64,000 nucleotides of DNA from Gammaproteobacteria bacterium UBA4421 (GTDB lineage: Bacteria; Pseudomonadota; Gammaproteobacteria; Pseudomonadales; Azotimanducaceae), in NCBI GenBank assembly GCA_002389675.1, contig DGQF01000060.1:1-64000 (forward strand). Reading direction: 5' to 3'. The notes under the pieces are model-generated. The model was not told where the DNA came from. It saw nothing but the letters and a program-made list of their open reading frames with translations, and ran no database searches. Both the position numbers and the translations under genes were made by a program. Positions 45,969 through 55,068 of the stretch are shown piece by piece (position 1 is the stretch's first letter; each line of letters starts with the position of its first letter).

Positions 45969-46760
45969 TCAGGGACGCCGATGCCAAGGCACGATATAGG
46001 GCTGCGCCTGATGTTCTGCTTTGATCGCCTCAATACGATAAACCGCGCTCAAATGCTCAGTGCTCAGCACCTGCTCTGGCGAACCACTTGTCACCACCCG
46101 GCCTGCATCGAGCAACAACAAACGGTCGCAATATCGAGCGGCAAGCGTCAGATCATGTAACACTAAGATCACAGCATGACCGAGCATGGCCTGTTGCGTA
46201 AACAGTTCCATAAAATCCAGCTGAAAGTAAGGATCCAATCCAGCCACCGGCTCATCCGCGAGCAGAATATCTGCTTCCACGGCCAACATTCGGGCAACCA
46301 ATGCACGCATGCGCTCGCCTCCGGATAACGTATTCATGCGACGATGCTGCAACTCAACCATACCCGTTTGCCGCAACGCTGCGGCGACTGCGTCTCGGTC
46401 TTGCTGGCTTTGCCGGCCATAACCACGGGTATGCGGCAGCCGGCCTAATCCCACCGCATGCGCCACCGTGAGCGGCCAATGCATCTGCGCCTGCTGCGGC
46501 AGATAGGCGACCTTGCGCGCGCGCTCCTGCGGCGACAAATCACTCGTGTTTTGCCCGTTGAGCGATACCTGGCCACTATCCGGTGCAAGGACACCCGCCA
46601 ACAGTTGTAGCAAACTGGTTTTACCGGCTCCATTAGGACCAATCAAACCTAAAATTTCGCCACCTGCTACATCAATATCCACATCATCAAGCAGCGACTT
46701 GCCCGCAACCGTCAACGTCAATCCTTGCGCAATTAAACACAGTTCAGAACGCCGACTCAT
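45969..46760 (-). CDS. btuD: Cobalamin/siderophore-type ABC importer ATPase (BtuD-like)
   Basis: A 263-residue cytoplasmic ATPase of a FecCD-type importer. Walker A GPNGAGKTS, Q-loop LPQQAQMH, signature LSGGERMR and Walker B DILLADEP are in order. ATG 46760 overlaps the permease stop by four bases (ATGA); this is the proper start, though the frame stays open to 46949. It forms the third gene of the binding protein-permease-ATPase operon. The short substrate-binding protein and family resemblance favour vitamin B12, but heme or iron-siderophore import cannot be excluded. Confidence 0.88.
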   Translation of the reverse strand: MSRRSELCLIAQGLTLTVAGKSLLDDVDIDVAGGEILGLIGPNGAGKTSLLQLLAGVLAPDSGQVSLNGQNTSDLSPQERARKVAYLPQQAQMHWPLTVAHAVGLGRLPHTRGYGRQSQQDRDAVAAALRQTGMVELQHRRMNTLSGGERMRALVARMLAVEADILLADEPVAGLDPYFQLDFMELFTQQAMLGHAVILVLHDLTLAARYCDRLLLLDAGRVVTSGSPEQVLSTEHLSAVYRIEAIKAEHQAQPYIVPWHRRP

Positions 46761-47770
46761 ATCATCTCCCGGCGCAGACGATAAACCAGCCACAAAAAGA
46801 AAGGGGCGCCGATCAAGGCCGTGACAACGCCAAGCTTCAATTCGTTCTGCGTAGGCATAAGGCGCACCAGAATGTCCGCAGCCAACACCAGTATTGCGCC
46901 TCCCAAAGCACTGATCGGCAATAACTTTCCGGGCAGATAATCCACCCAAGGGCGCAACAAATGCGGAACAACCAAACCCACAAACCCAATCACACCGCTG
47001 ACCGCGACCGCGCTGCCTACCGCGAGCGCCGATCCCATAATCACGTATAACCGCAGGCGTCCAAGATTAACGCCTAAACTGACCGCGGTTTCTTCACCCA
47101 AAGACAACGCCTCCAGCCCTCGGGCAGCGCCCAGTAGCAAGCCCCAGCCCACCAACATGAGCGGCAAACTTAATCCTACATGCTGTAGGCTGCGGTCAGA
47201 CAACGAGCCCATTTGCCAAAAAATAATTTCCAGAAAAGCAAACGGACTGGGCGCTAAATTGAGCACCAGAGCGGTCAACGCCCCAGCCAGTGCGTTAATG
47301 GCAATCCCCGCCAAAATCACTGTTAACAACGTGGCGCGCGCGCCGGATAATAAATACAGCAGCACTACCGCAACCAAGGCGCCCGCGATTCCACCTAAGG
47401 GCAGGGCCATCGCGTATACTCCGCTAAGCCCTGTATAAAACACTAAAACGGCCCCTAGAGCCGCGCACCCAGAAACCCCCACGATGCCCGGTTCAGCCAA
47501 CGGATTGCGCAACAACCCCTGCATAGCCGCACCAGCAAGACCTAAACTTGCACCCACAAACATACCCAATAACGCCCGTGGCACCCGCAATTCGGTAAAC
47601 ACCAATGTACCTGGCGTGATTTCTCCGGCCATCAGTTCTCTCACTGCCTGCAAGACATCCAATGGCCCCCGGCCGATCGACACCGAAACCAACAACAGTA
47701 CCAGCATCAGTAGCCATAGGCTCATACACAGGGCGCGATAGCTAGGGTGCCCGAGCAAGCGCAAGCCCAC
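46757..47770 (-). CDS. btuC: FecCD-type permease (BtuC-like)
   Basis: An inner-membrane permease of 337 residues from GTG 47770, which overlaps the last base of the binding protein gene stop; ATG 47725 is an alternative. About ten membrane helices. ELRVPRALLGMFVGASLGLAG is the typical FecCD entry block, followed by MQGLLRNPLAEPGIVGVSGCA, and GFVGLVVPHLLRPWVDY is the coupling-helix region that touches the ATPase. It forms the channel for the ligand delivered by the preceding periplasmic protein. Confidence 0.88.
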   Translation of the reverse strand: MGLRLLGHPSYRALCMSLWLLMLVLLLVSVSIGRGPLDVLQAVRELMAGEITPGTLVFTELRVPRALLGMFVGASLGLAGAAMQGLLRNPLAEPGIVGVSGCAALGAVLVFYTGLSGVYAMALPLGGIAGALVAVVLLYLLSGARATLLTVILAGIAINALAGALTALVLNLAPSPFAFLEIIFWQMGSLSDRSLQHVGLSLPLMLVGWGLLLGAARGLEALSLGEETAVSLGVNLGRLRLYVIMGSALAVGSAVAVSGVIGFVGLVVPHLLRPWVDYLPGKLLPISALGGAILVLAADILVRLMPTQNELKLGVVTALIGAPFFLWLVYRLRREMI

Positions 47771-48681
47771 TAAACTTTCGCCGCCGCAATAGCCGCATGT
47801 CGCAGAATTTTGATTGCCTCTACCGCATGAGGAACGCCACACGACCAACTTTGCGACGGCACAACAATGGTCTTATGTCCGATAAAAGATTGGCGCAACA
47901 CCGGGTGAGTTAATAGTGCTTGTGCCAAAGAGGGAAGCTGCGGCATATATTCACCCAGAATGAGCAAATCCGGCCGTTCGAGCACCAAAACCTCAAGCGG
48001 TAGCTGGGTGAAATTAGGGTAATTTCGCAGTTGCGCCAGATTTTCCAGACCGGCTACCCGCATGATGTCCGCCACCAGCGTATCACCGCCCGCGGTTAAC
48101 CCATTAGGTTGGTACAACAGTGCGCGCAGACCCGAGGCGTCCGTGGCAAGAGGAGGCAGATTGGCAATATCGTGCTCCATTGCGCGTATTAGGCGCCGTC
48201 CGTAGTCAGCTCGTCCCAAAAGATTGGCAACTTGTTGCACCTGCAATTTGATTGCAGCCACCGTTTTTGGCGGATTCAGCTTGATCACAGGTATACCCAA
48301 GCGTTCGAGCATCACAAGCGTAGCGGGGGCCGTAAAGGCACCCGCCAAAACCAGGTCCGGCGCAAACGCCAAAACCTCTTCTGCGGCACCTTGGTTACTG
48401 GGGTAAGCCTGGGCCGCAGATGCCATCCAAGACAAACTGGGGTCTTTTACCAACCAAGTGACCGACTGAATTTGGTGCGGCTCAGCCAGCGCCAAAAGTA
48501 ATTCATCCGTACACAGATTCAGCGAGACCACCCGCTGAGGAATCTGTTTCATCTCGTTTAACGGCCCGTCTTGGCTTGGCGCGAGCTGCGCCAGCGATTG
48601 CTGAGCCGGGACAGCGCCAACCACGAGGGCCCACAGGCACACCCTGCCGAATCTGACAAAGCAGAAATTTAAACGGGCCAA
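47770..48681 (-). CDS. btuF: Periplasmic binding protein of the BtuF type
   Basis: A class III substrate-binding protein of about 303 residues from TTG 48681. The N-terminus FGRVCLWALVVGAVPAQQSLAQ is a signal peptide; GTG 48642 would also give one, while the open frame to 48864 would overlap the divergent thioesterase. RVVSLNLCTDELLLALAEP is characteristic of BtuF-like proteins, with EEVLAFAPDLVLAGAFTA and LLILGEYMPQLP later. It delivers cobalamin or a similar ligand to the permease. No cobalamin riboswitch is visible upstream and no TonB receptor is nearby. Confidence 0.85.
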   Translation of the reverse strand: MARLNFCFVRFGRVCLWALVVGAVPAQQSLAQLAPSQDGPLNEMKQIPQRVVSLNLCTDELLLALAEPHQIQSVTWLVKDPSLSWMASAAQAYPSNQGAAEEVLAFAPDLVLAGAFTAPATLVMLERLGIPVIKLNPPKTVAAIKLQVQQVANLLGRADYGRRLIRAMEHDIANLPPLATDASGLRALLYQPNGLTAGGDTLVADIMRVAGLENLAQLRNYPNFTQLPLEVLVLERPDLLILGEYMPQLPSLAQALLTHPVLRQSFIGHKTIVVPSQSWSCGVPHAVEAIKILRHAAIAAAKV

Positions 48682-48811
48682 GATGAATCGTTGGGTTTTA
48701 TCATTCAGGTACTTTAACAGCTTATCCTGCTTTGCGTTCCCAGCCGCTAGTGCTAACCTCGCCAAAACTACTGCGATCATTCGCGCCTGCCCAGAGAAAA
48801 GGTGTACCGCC

Positions 48812-49207
48812 ATGCAATCCCTACCCGAACTTCCCTTTAGCATGCCTTTCGCCGATTTGCTCAATATTCAAGTCACCCAGATGCAACCTGAACAAGTCAA
48901 AGGTGAATTACAGGTACGCCCCGAGTTGTGCACCACCGGCGCACGTATGCACGGTGGCGCACTGATGGCTTTCGCTGACAATCTAGGCGCTATTGCCGCC
49001 TTTTTAAACCTACCGGAGGGAAAAAAAGCCACCACCACACTGGAATCAAAAACCAACTTTTTAGGCGCAGCGAAGGTGGGCGAACTCGTTTTCGGAGAAA
49101 CTATACCCGTACACATCGGGCGGCGCACTTCTGTTTGGCAAACTAAAATCACCACAGCGGCGGGAAAAAGTGTTGCTGTGATCACTCAAACCCAGCTTGT
49201 GCTATAG
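48812..49207 (+). CDS. PaaI-family hot-dog thioesterase
   Basis: A 131-residue thioesterase that hydrolyses acyl- or aryl-CoA. ATG 48812 (MQSLPELPFSMPFADLL) is chosen; the open frame to 48683 would overlap btuF. The active block ARMHGGALMAFADNLGAIAAFL has the HGG motif and the catalytic Asp of PaaI/DUF4442-like members, and TTTLESKTNFLGAA and GRRTSVWQTKI complete the fold. Probably drains CoA thioesters from the surrounding pathway; physiological substrate unknown. Confidence 0.87.
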   Translation: MQSLPELPFSMPFADLLNIQVTQMQPEQVKGELQVRPELCTTGARMHGGALMAFADNLGAIAAFLNLPEGKKATTTLESKTNFLGAAKVGELVFGETIPVHIGRRTSVWQTKITTAAGKSVAVITQTQLVL

Positions 49208-49241
49208 CAACACAAGGACAAAAACCGGCGCCATCATTGTC

Positions 49242-49565
49242 ATGACAACCTCATTGGATGATCAATTTGCAGCTTTAGCGCATCAAATTCGTCAAACCAT
49301 CAGTCTACTTGAAGAAGTCGACGACCGTTTCTGGATTACCGCCTTGCAAAGAGCGCTTCGGCAAGTCGAAGAACATCGTCTATCCGGAGCCACTTTTGTA
49401 TTGGGCTGTTACGGCGGCCAGGACACGTTTTCTGACGTTATAATTGCACAAAAATGGGCTGATACAGACCCTCTGAATTACCGTAACGCCAATGCACGAC
49501 TCGCCACGCTGCGCAACGCTATTTTTGAAAGTGCCAATGCGATCGCCAGTCGACGTCACTGGTAA
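49242..49565 (+). CDS. Small conserved protein, DUF6966-like
   Basis: A 107-residue protein starting at ATG 49242 (MTTSLDDQFAALAHQ). The block VLGCYGGQDTFSDVIIAQK resembles the GGMGSFNDLVL segment of DUF6966-type proteins, which are of unknown function. No signal or membrane helix. It stands 34 bases after the thioesterase and 44 before the SprT-like gene, on the same strand, perhaps as one operon. Confidence 0.6.
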   Translation: MTTSLDDQFAALAHQIRQTISLLEEVDDRFWITALQRALRQVEEHRLSGATFVLGCYGGQDTFSDVIIAQKWADTDPLNYRNANARLATLRNAIFESANAIASRRHW

Positions 49566-49609
49566 AACCATTACAGCAGCACCCCCAAACCCCACGCTTG
49601 AAGGTCACC

Positions 49610-50056
49610 ATGGAACTAAAACCTGCCCAAGACCTCGCTGAGACACTCCTCAAAACCCACGGCCTGAGCCACTGGCAAGTGCGCTTTGACCATGCCAGAG
49701 CCCGCTGCGGCTCCTGCAACTTCGATCGGCAAGAAATCACCCTGTCGAAACATTTTGTCGCGTTAAACGATGCGCAAGAATTGCGCCTTACCGTATTACA
49801 CGAAATTGCCCACGCCTTAGTCGGCCCGGCCAATGGACACAATCAGCGTTGGCAAAAAGTCGCTTTTGATATCGGTGCAACCGGTCAAACCACGAATACG
49901 TCTGCGCAGATGCCTAAGCATCGCTGGGGCATACAATGTCAATGCTGCACAGCGATCGTCGGGCGACGCCACCGCAGAAGCCTGAAGCTCCACTGGATGC
50001 GCTGTGGGGTATGCGGCACAGCCTCAGCCAAGCTGCGCTGGATCGCACTGAATTAA
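49610..50056 (+). CDS. SprT-like zinc metalloprotease-fold protein
   Basis: A 148-residue SprT-like protein. The zinc motif HEIAHALVG (HExxH) is followed by a further His in HNQRWQKVA; the C-terminal CQCC and MRCGVC cysteines form a probable zinc ribbon. Family members in eukaryotes cleave DNA-protein crosslinks; in bacteria the role is little known. ATG 49610 with AAGGT six bases upstream; TTG 49598 is an alternative. Its stop overlaps the convergent gene by four bases. Confidence 0.85.
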   Translation: MELKPAQDLAETLLKTHGLSHWQVRFDHARARCGSCNFDRQEITLSKHFVALNDAQELRLTVLHEIAHALVGPANGHNQRWQKVAFDIGATGQTTNTSAQMPKHRWGIQCQCCTAIVGRRHRRSLKLHWMRCGVCGTASAKLRWIALN

Positions 50057-50286
50057 TCAGCACTGACCAGCGGTCGCAGCAAGCCTTCCAAACCGTTTAC
50101 TTTGATTTCATACAGCGTCGCCAATTGCTCACCCAACTGACCCTTGGGAAATCCTTCATTTTTAAACCAGATCACATAAGGCTCTGGCAGATCCAGCAGC
50201 TTACGGTCTTTAAACCGACCAAATGGCATCCGGGTATTCACCAATTTGATCAGCCTCGCGTGCTCTGCCGCACCGTCATCTAACAT
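50053..50286 (-). CDS. DUF3820 protein
   Basis: A 77-residue protein with the family pattern MPFGRFKDRKLLDLPEPYV, then WFKNEGFPKGQLGEQLATLYEIKVNGLEGLL (family reference: fGkykGr, lPe.yl.wf..kgfp.G.LG). Such proteins are common in gammaproteobacteria and were once annotated as a quorum-sensing-regulated virulence factor; function unproven. Convergent with the SprT-like gene by a four-base overlap of stops (TTAA). Confidence 0.85.
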   Translation of the reverse strand: MLDDGAAEHARLIKLVNTRMPFGRFKDRKLLDLPEPYVIWFKNEGFPKGQLGEQLATLYEIKVNGLEGLLRPLVSAD

Positions 50287-50362
50287 TTTGGCTTGATCCT
50301 ATCGGCTTGGCGCTGATTGTATGTCATCAAAATTTTTAACCAATTAATGCCCTCAGCTCACC

Positions 50363-51562
50363 CTAGGTATATCGACGAATTAGCTGCTTGCCTAACGACA
50401 TCATATGCACCTGATCAGGTCCATCTGCCTGGCGACACCAACGCGCATAATTATAGGCTTCAGCCATCGGATAATCGGCCGTCAAACCACCCGCGCCATG
50501 AATCTGCATACATCTATCTATGACCGTTTGGGCCATCAAGGGCACCGTTATTTTCGCGGCAGCAATCAAATCACGAGCGTCTTTTGCGCCAACCTCATCC
50601 ATGCGGCGGGCCGTCTTGAGCGTCAACAAACGGGCCTGCTCAATCTCACTGAAGGATTGTGCGATGTCCTCCAGCACAGATTGGTGCTCGGATAATTTCT
50701 TGCCAAAAGTCTCGCGCGAAACCGCACGCCTACAGGCATACTCCAAGGCGCGCTGAGCGCAGCCAATCAGACGCATACAATGGTGAATGCGACCTGGCCC
50801 CAAACGACCCTGTGCGATCTCGAAGCCACGCCCCTCACCCAGCAGAATATTCTCCTTCGGTACGCGGACATTTTCAAAATGCACTTCAGCATGGCCTAGA
50901 GGAGCGTCATCATAACCGAGCGTTGTCAACGCACGCACTATCTTTACCCCGGGGGTATCTTTTGGCACCAAAATCTGGCTTTGCTGTAAATGGCGATTGC
51001 TGTTTAGTGGGTCGGATTTGCCCATGACAATCAGAATTTTTGTGCGCTCGTATGGGGCATTGGTGATGAACCATTTTTTTCCATTAATGACATAGTCATC
51101 GCCGTCACGTTCGATGCGTGTTTGCACATTTGTCGCATCACTGGAGGCCACATCGGGCTCAGTCATAGCATATGAAGATCGAATTTCTCCGGATAACAAA
51201 GGCGTTAACCACCGCTCCTGTTGCGCGGGCGTGGCGTATTTCATAAATACTTCCATATTGCCTGTATCCGGCGCGTTACAGTTAAACACCTCTGGGGCCC
51301 ACAATACGCGCCCCATAATTTCGGCAAGCGGCGCGTAATCTGCATTACTCAATCCACCATGATCCCGCGGCATCCATAGATTCCACAATCCCGCAGCTTG
51401 CGCTTTGGCTTTCAGCTCTTCCATCAGTGGCACGGTCAGGAAGCGATCAGCTCGATCATTCAACTGTCGATGATATTCTGTTTCATTTGGGTATATATGT
51501 TCATCCATAAACCGCTGCAGAAGATCCTGCAGGATTTGCGGATCCGGGGAACTATGACTCAT
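50363..51562 (-). CDS. Acyl-CoA dehydrogenase (ACAD10/11-like)
   Basis: A 399-residue ACAD. The start is ATG 51562 (MSHSSPDPQILQ), with AAGGA seven bases upstream, rather than GTG 51577. SSYAMTEPDVASSDATNV and YVINGKKWFITNAPY are the beta-domain FAD/substrate blocks. The C-terminal RQADGPDQVHMMSLGKQLIRR has DGPD at the catalytic position, as in its paralogue at 18747. It likely oxidises a branched or 4-hydroxy acyl-CoA, but this is family-based inference. Single gene. Confidence 0.92.
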   Translation of the reverse strand: MSHSSPDPQILQDLLQRFMDEHIYPNETEYHRQLNDRADRFLTVPLMEELKAKAQAAGLWNLWMPRDHGGLSNADYAPLAEIMGRVLWAPEVFNCNAPDTGNMEVFMKYATPAQQERWLTPLLSGEIRSSYAMTEPDVASSDATNVQTRIERDGDDYVINGKKWFITNAPYERTKILIVMGKSDPLNSNRHLQQSQILVPKDTPGVKIVRALTTLGYDDAPLGHAEVHFENVRVPKENILLGEGRGFEIAQGRLGPGRIHHCMRLIGCAQRALEYACRRAVSRETFGKKLSEHQSVLEDIAQSFSEIEQARLLTLKTARRMDEVGAKDARDLIAAAKITVPLMAQTVIDRCMQIHGAGGLTADYPMAEAYNYARWCRQADGPDQVHMMSLGKQLIRRYT

Positions 51563-51654
51563 TTTGGTCCTTATCACTTAATAATTTTAAACACATAGTC
51601 GTCACGCCACCGCTCTATCTATGTGGGTGGAGCAGTGCGCTATGACCCACTAAA

Positions 51655-52065
51655 TCAGGCTTGAGTTGCGATTGCCGGCACACCCTCATCCAGAGTTACC
51701 CAGTTCTGCTTGGTGTCGCACCACACATGAAATTGAGGTTTGAATCCGCTGGTATCGTCCAACGTTCCCGTTTTTAAAAACAATGTGTCGGGCTGAGAAC
51801 CCAACGCGGAGTAAATGGGTGAGCCACAATCACCGCAGAACCATCGCTCCACTTCGTTACCGCTTTTTGTCGCAGCATCGCGGTATAGCTTGGGTTTTCC
51901 GCTGCGCAGTAAAAAGTCTGTCTTGGTTACCCCGGCCAGCGTGGAAAATGCAGAACCAGCCTGTCGCTGACAATTTTTACAATGACAGACCCCCGTCATC
52001 GTCGGTGCTGCCGCTAATTCATACTTGATTTCACCACAAAGACATTGCCCTGTTGCTGTCATCAT
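51655..52065 (-). CDS. GFA-family (glutathione-dependent formaldehyde-activating/CENP-V) protein
   Basis: A 136-residue zinc-binding beta protein. Cysteines in GQCLCGEIKYE, GVCHCKNCQRQAGSAF and WFCGDCGSPIYS are the three zinc-binding groups of this family. It may activate formaldehyde as an S-hydroxymethyl-glutathione adduct or simply bind zinc; only the fold is certain. One of two adjacent ATGs (52065, 52062) is the start. Operon with the SDR gene upstream (29-base gap). Confidence 0.85.
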   Translation of the reverse strand: MMTATGQCLCGEIKYELAAAPTMTGVCHCKNCQRQAGSAFSTLAGVTKTDFLLRSGKPKLYRDAATKSGNEVERWFCGDCGSPIYSALGSQPDTLFLKTGTLDDTSGFKPQFHVWCDTKQNWVTLDEGVPAIATQA

Positions 52066-52093
52066 ACTCTCCTGATTTTCTCGTTTTCGAAGG

Positions 52094-52867
52094 CTAACGT
52101 GCGGTGTATCCGCCGTCCACCGGCAGCACTACACCATTAACAAAACTGGCCTCTTCACTGGCTAAAAAAGAGGCCACCGCCGCGATCTCTTTTGCCTGAC
52201 CCAAGCGACCCATTGGATGCAGCCCGGTGAGGAATGCTTTAGTCTCATCATCTTCCCGGAATTCAGCGGTCATGGGGGTTTCGATGTACCCGGGCGCAAT
52301 AGCATTTACACGCACCCCGTGGCACCCAAAATTGAGCGCAAAGTGCTTCGTCAAACCAACCACCCCGTGTTTCGCGGCAATATAAGCTCCCGCGCCCTCC
52401 TCTAAATCAACCTCACCCAGATCCGCTGGCACAGGGCCGGTGATCAATCCAACCAAGCCGGCAATTGACGCAGTATTGATGATTGCTCCGCCGCCGTTTT
52501 CCGCCAAAAAGGGGGCGCCCATCAACAAGCCGTGGTAGACGCCAGTCAAGTTAATCGCAATGGTGTCGTTCCAGCCATAACCCCCACCAACGCCAGCATT
52601 ATTAAAAATAATGTCCAAACCACCCATCCGTGACGCCGTCGTGTCGATGGCCTGCTGAACTTCACTGCCTTTTGACACATCAAACGCATAGGCATCTGCA
52701 CGTCCGCCAGCCTCTTGGATTAATCCAACCGTACCCTCCGCCGCTTGACTATTGATGTCTGCACACATCACCGCCGCACCTTTTTCTGCCATATCTAAGG
52801 CACTGGCCCGGCCGATTCCACTGCCAGCCCCTGTAATCAGCGCCACCTTACCGGTCAAACTGCTCAT
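52094..52867 (-). CDS. SDR-family oxidoreductase (FabG-like)
   Basis: A 257-residue classical SDR. ITGAGSGIGRASALDMAEKG binds the cofactor, NNAGVGGGYGWND is the NAG motif, and the catalytic Tyr and Lys are in AYIAAKHGVVGLTKHF; a Ser lies in INTASIAGLVG. It resembles cyclopentanol or 3-alpha-hydroxysteroid dehydrogenases as well as 3-oxoacyl reductases. Substrate not predictable. Confidence 0.88.
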   Translation of the reverse strand: MSSLTGKVALITGAGSGIGRASALDMAEKGAAVMCADINSQAAEGTVGLIQEAGGRADAYAFDVSKGSEVQQAIDTTASRMGGLDIIFNNAGVGGGYGWNDTIAINLTGVYHGLLMGAPFLAENGGGAIINTASIAGLVGLITGPVPADLGEVDLEEGAGAYIAAKHGVVGLTKHFALNFGCHGVRVNAIAPGYIETPMTAEFREDDETKAFLTGLHPMGRLGQAKEIAAVASFLASEEASFVNGVVLPVDGGYTAR

Positions 52868-53041
52868 CGTTCTGTCCCCGCTGTCTTTTTCCCTGAGTCT
52901 TCGACCAGCTTAGCAAGGATTACTTTAAACTCGAGCCATTTTTTGCGCGAAACTTACATAGGTCAGCCAACACTCGCGCAACAACACCCCTGACGTCGTT
53001 ACAGCGTATACTGTGGCTTTTGCAGCAGCGAAACCTATAAT

Positions 53042-54850
53042 TTGAGCCTTTTACGTCTGAATCAAGCCGAGCTCGCCTACGGCACCCAGCATATTTTGAA
53101 AGACGCCAGCTTGCAGCTTGAACGCGGCGACAAAGTGGCCTTAATTGGGCGCAACGGCACCGGCAAGTCAACTCTTCTCAAAGCGATCAGCGGTGAAATT
53201 GAACTCGACGACGGCGATCTGTGGCGAGCGCCCGGTCTGGTTGTGGCCAGCCTCAGTCAAGCGCTGCCCGATCCCAGCGACCGTACACTCATACAAGAGA
53301 TCAGCGCCGGCTTACCCAGCATAGCCAGCGGCGAAGAGAATTCTGGCGATTGGCACACCCAATACAAAGTGGAGCGGATGCTCGAACTGTTGAAATTACC
53401 TGGCAAGCAAACCATGGCGGCCAGCTCTGGAGGGATTCGACGGCGCACGATGCTGGCCAAGGCATTAGTGGGTGAGCCGGATATTCTATTGTTGGATGAA
53501 CCCACCAATCATCTAGATATTGATGCCATCGAAGCCCTACAGCAAACCCTGATTAGTCTCGAAAGTGCGCTGGTTCTGGTCAGTCACGACCGCACAATGG
53601 TTGATCTGGTGGCCAGCCAGATTGTTGAATTAGATCGGGGCAAGCTCACCGCCTATCCCGGCAACTTTACAACCTATCTGCAACGCAAGGCCAAAGCAGA
53701 TGCAGAAGAGGCCCTACACAATCGAAAATTTGATCAAATACTGGCCGAAGAAGAGAAGTGGATCCGCCAAGGAATCAAGGCACGCAGAACCCGCAACGAA
53801 GGACGCGTGCGACGTTTAGAGGGACTTCGCAAAACCCGCGCAGAACGCACCCAAAAGCAAGGTAACGTGAAATTATCTCTGGACCGCTCTGAGCGATCGG
53901 GACATCTGGTGGCCAGCCTCGAGGATGTTAGCTTCGGCTATGAGACACCACTGATAGAGCATTTTTCGACCCAAATTATGCGCGGCGATAGAGTCGCCAT
54001 CATTGGTGCTAACGGCTGCGGCAAGAGCACGCTGATTAAGCTGATATTGGGTGAGCTGGCACCAACGACAGGATCCATACATCGCGGCACAAAACTGCAA
54101 ACCGCCTATTTTGACCAACAGCGAAGCGCATTGAACATCAATGAAACCGTGCGCAACAACGTCAGCCCGGGCTCTGACCATGTCACAATCAACGGTAAAA
54201 CCAAACATATCGCAGGCTATTTAGCTGACTTTTTGTTTACACCGGGCAGCCTCAACCTTCCGGTGGCAAAGTTATCTGGTGGAGAACGGAATCGTCTTCT
54301 TATGGCCAAATTATTCACTCAACCGGCTAATTTACTGGTCTTAGATGAACCGACCAACGATCTGGACATGGAGACTCTCGATTTATTCGAAGAACTTTTG
54401 GGAGACTACCCGGGCACATTATTACTCGTGAGTCACGATCGGGCGTTCATCGATGCTGTTGCAACCAGCACAATTGTCTATGAGGCCTCAGGCGGCATTC
54501 AAGAATATGTCGGCGGATTCAGCCAGTGGCAGCGCCAAAAGAAGACACTGCCCGCCGACCTAGGCCAATCCTCGGCCAGCGCCAACCAATCGCAAAACGC
54601 TTCCAATGCAACCGCCGCACCGCGTAAAAAGCGTCTGAGTTATCAGCAACAGCGACAGTTAAATGCGCTTCCCGAGCAGATAGAATCGTTAGAATCTGAG
54701 CAAACGGCACTGTCAGCGCAAGTAAGCGATGGCCAGTTTTATCAGGGTGACGAAGATAGTGTAAAAACCACGCTGGCACGCCTGCAAGCCGTCAGCCAGG
54801 AGATCGAGTCCGCGTATGAGCAATGGGAAAAACTCAGCATGCTGGAGTAA
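53042..54850 (+). CDS. uup: ABC-F ATPase (Uup-like)
   Basis: A 602-residue soluble twin-ABC protein without membrane domains. The first domain has GRNGTGKSTLL, SSGGIRRRTM and ILLLDEPTNHLD; the second GANGCGKSTLI, LSGGERNRLL and LVLDEPTNDLD. The P-site linker region lies between (YLQRKAKADAEEALHNRKF), and a C-terminal coiled-coil arm (about 530-600) resembles that of Uup. It probably binds ribosomes or branched DNA intermediates. TTG start; TATACT at 53007-53012 may be the -10 element. Confidence 0.92.
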   Translation: MSLLRLNQAELAYGTQHILKDASLQLERGDKVALIGRNGTGKSTLLKAISGEIELDDGDLWRAPGLVVASLSQALPDPSDRTLIQEISAGLPSIASGEENSGDWHTQYKVERMLELLKLPGKQTMAASSGGIRRRTMLAKALVGEPDILLLDEPTNHLDIDAIEALQQTLISLESALVLVSHDRTMVDLVASQIVELDRGKLTAYPGNFTTYLQRKAKADAEEALHNRKFDQILAEEEKWIRQGIKARRTRNEGRVRRLEGLRKTRAERTQKQGNVKLSLDRSERSGHLVASLEDVSFGYETPLIEHFSTQIMRGDRVAIIGANGCGKSTLIKLILGELAPTTGSIHRGTKLQTAYFDQQRSALNINETVRNNVSPGSDHVTINGKTKHIAGYLADFLFTPGSLNLPVAKLSGGERNRLLMAKLFTQPANLLVLDEPTNDLDMETLDLFEELLGDYPGTLLLVSHDRAFIDAVATSTIVYEASGGIQEYVGGFSQWQRQKKTLPADLGQSSASANQSQNASNATAAPRKKRLSYQQQRQLNALPEQIESLESEQTALSAQVSDGQFYQGDEDSVKTTLARLQAVSQEIESAYEQWEKLSMLE

Positions 54851-54863
54851 CCTCGTGTGCGCC

Positions 54864-54895
54864 AGGGGCAGCACCTGCGTGCGCATGCTGCGCCC
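54864..54895 (+). terminator. GC-rich hairpin after uup
   Basis: GGGGCAGC (54864-54871) pairs with GCTG-CG-CCCC (54886-54895), eight pairs with a two-base bulge. It lies 14 bases beyond the stop; no T run follows. The rest of the 218-base gap to the next gene shows nothing else I can name. Confidence 0.4.
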
Positions 54896-55068
54896 CCGCA
54901 AACAAGTTTATTGGCTTTCATCACACAATTGTTTAGGTTTAGGCACCGGCAATTGGAAAGGAGGGTGCACAAACGTGGGGAAAAAGAGTCAACACCGGCG
55001 TGATCATAAGCCCCCATTACAGCGAGCTGCCAATCAGATCACGGCGCGACAAACACACCCGAGAGTTC

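Noticed and set aside
46761-46949. Longer start for the ABC ATPase
   Set aside because: It would lie inside the permease coding region; ATG 46760 with the ATGA overlap is the natural start.
48682-48811. Cobalamin riboswitch upstream of btuF
   Set aside because: I looked for the B12-box-like and conserved core segments on the minus strand and found none; the gap to the divergent gene is also too short.
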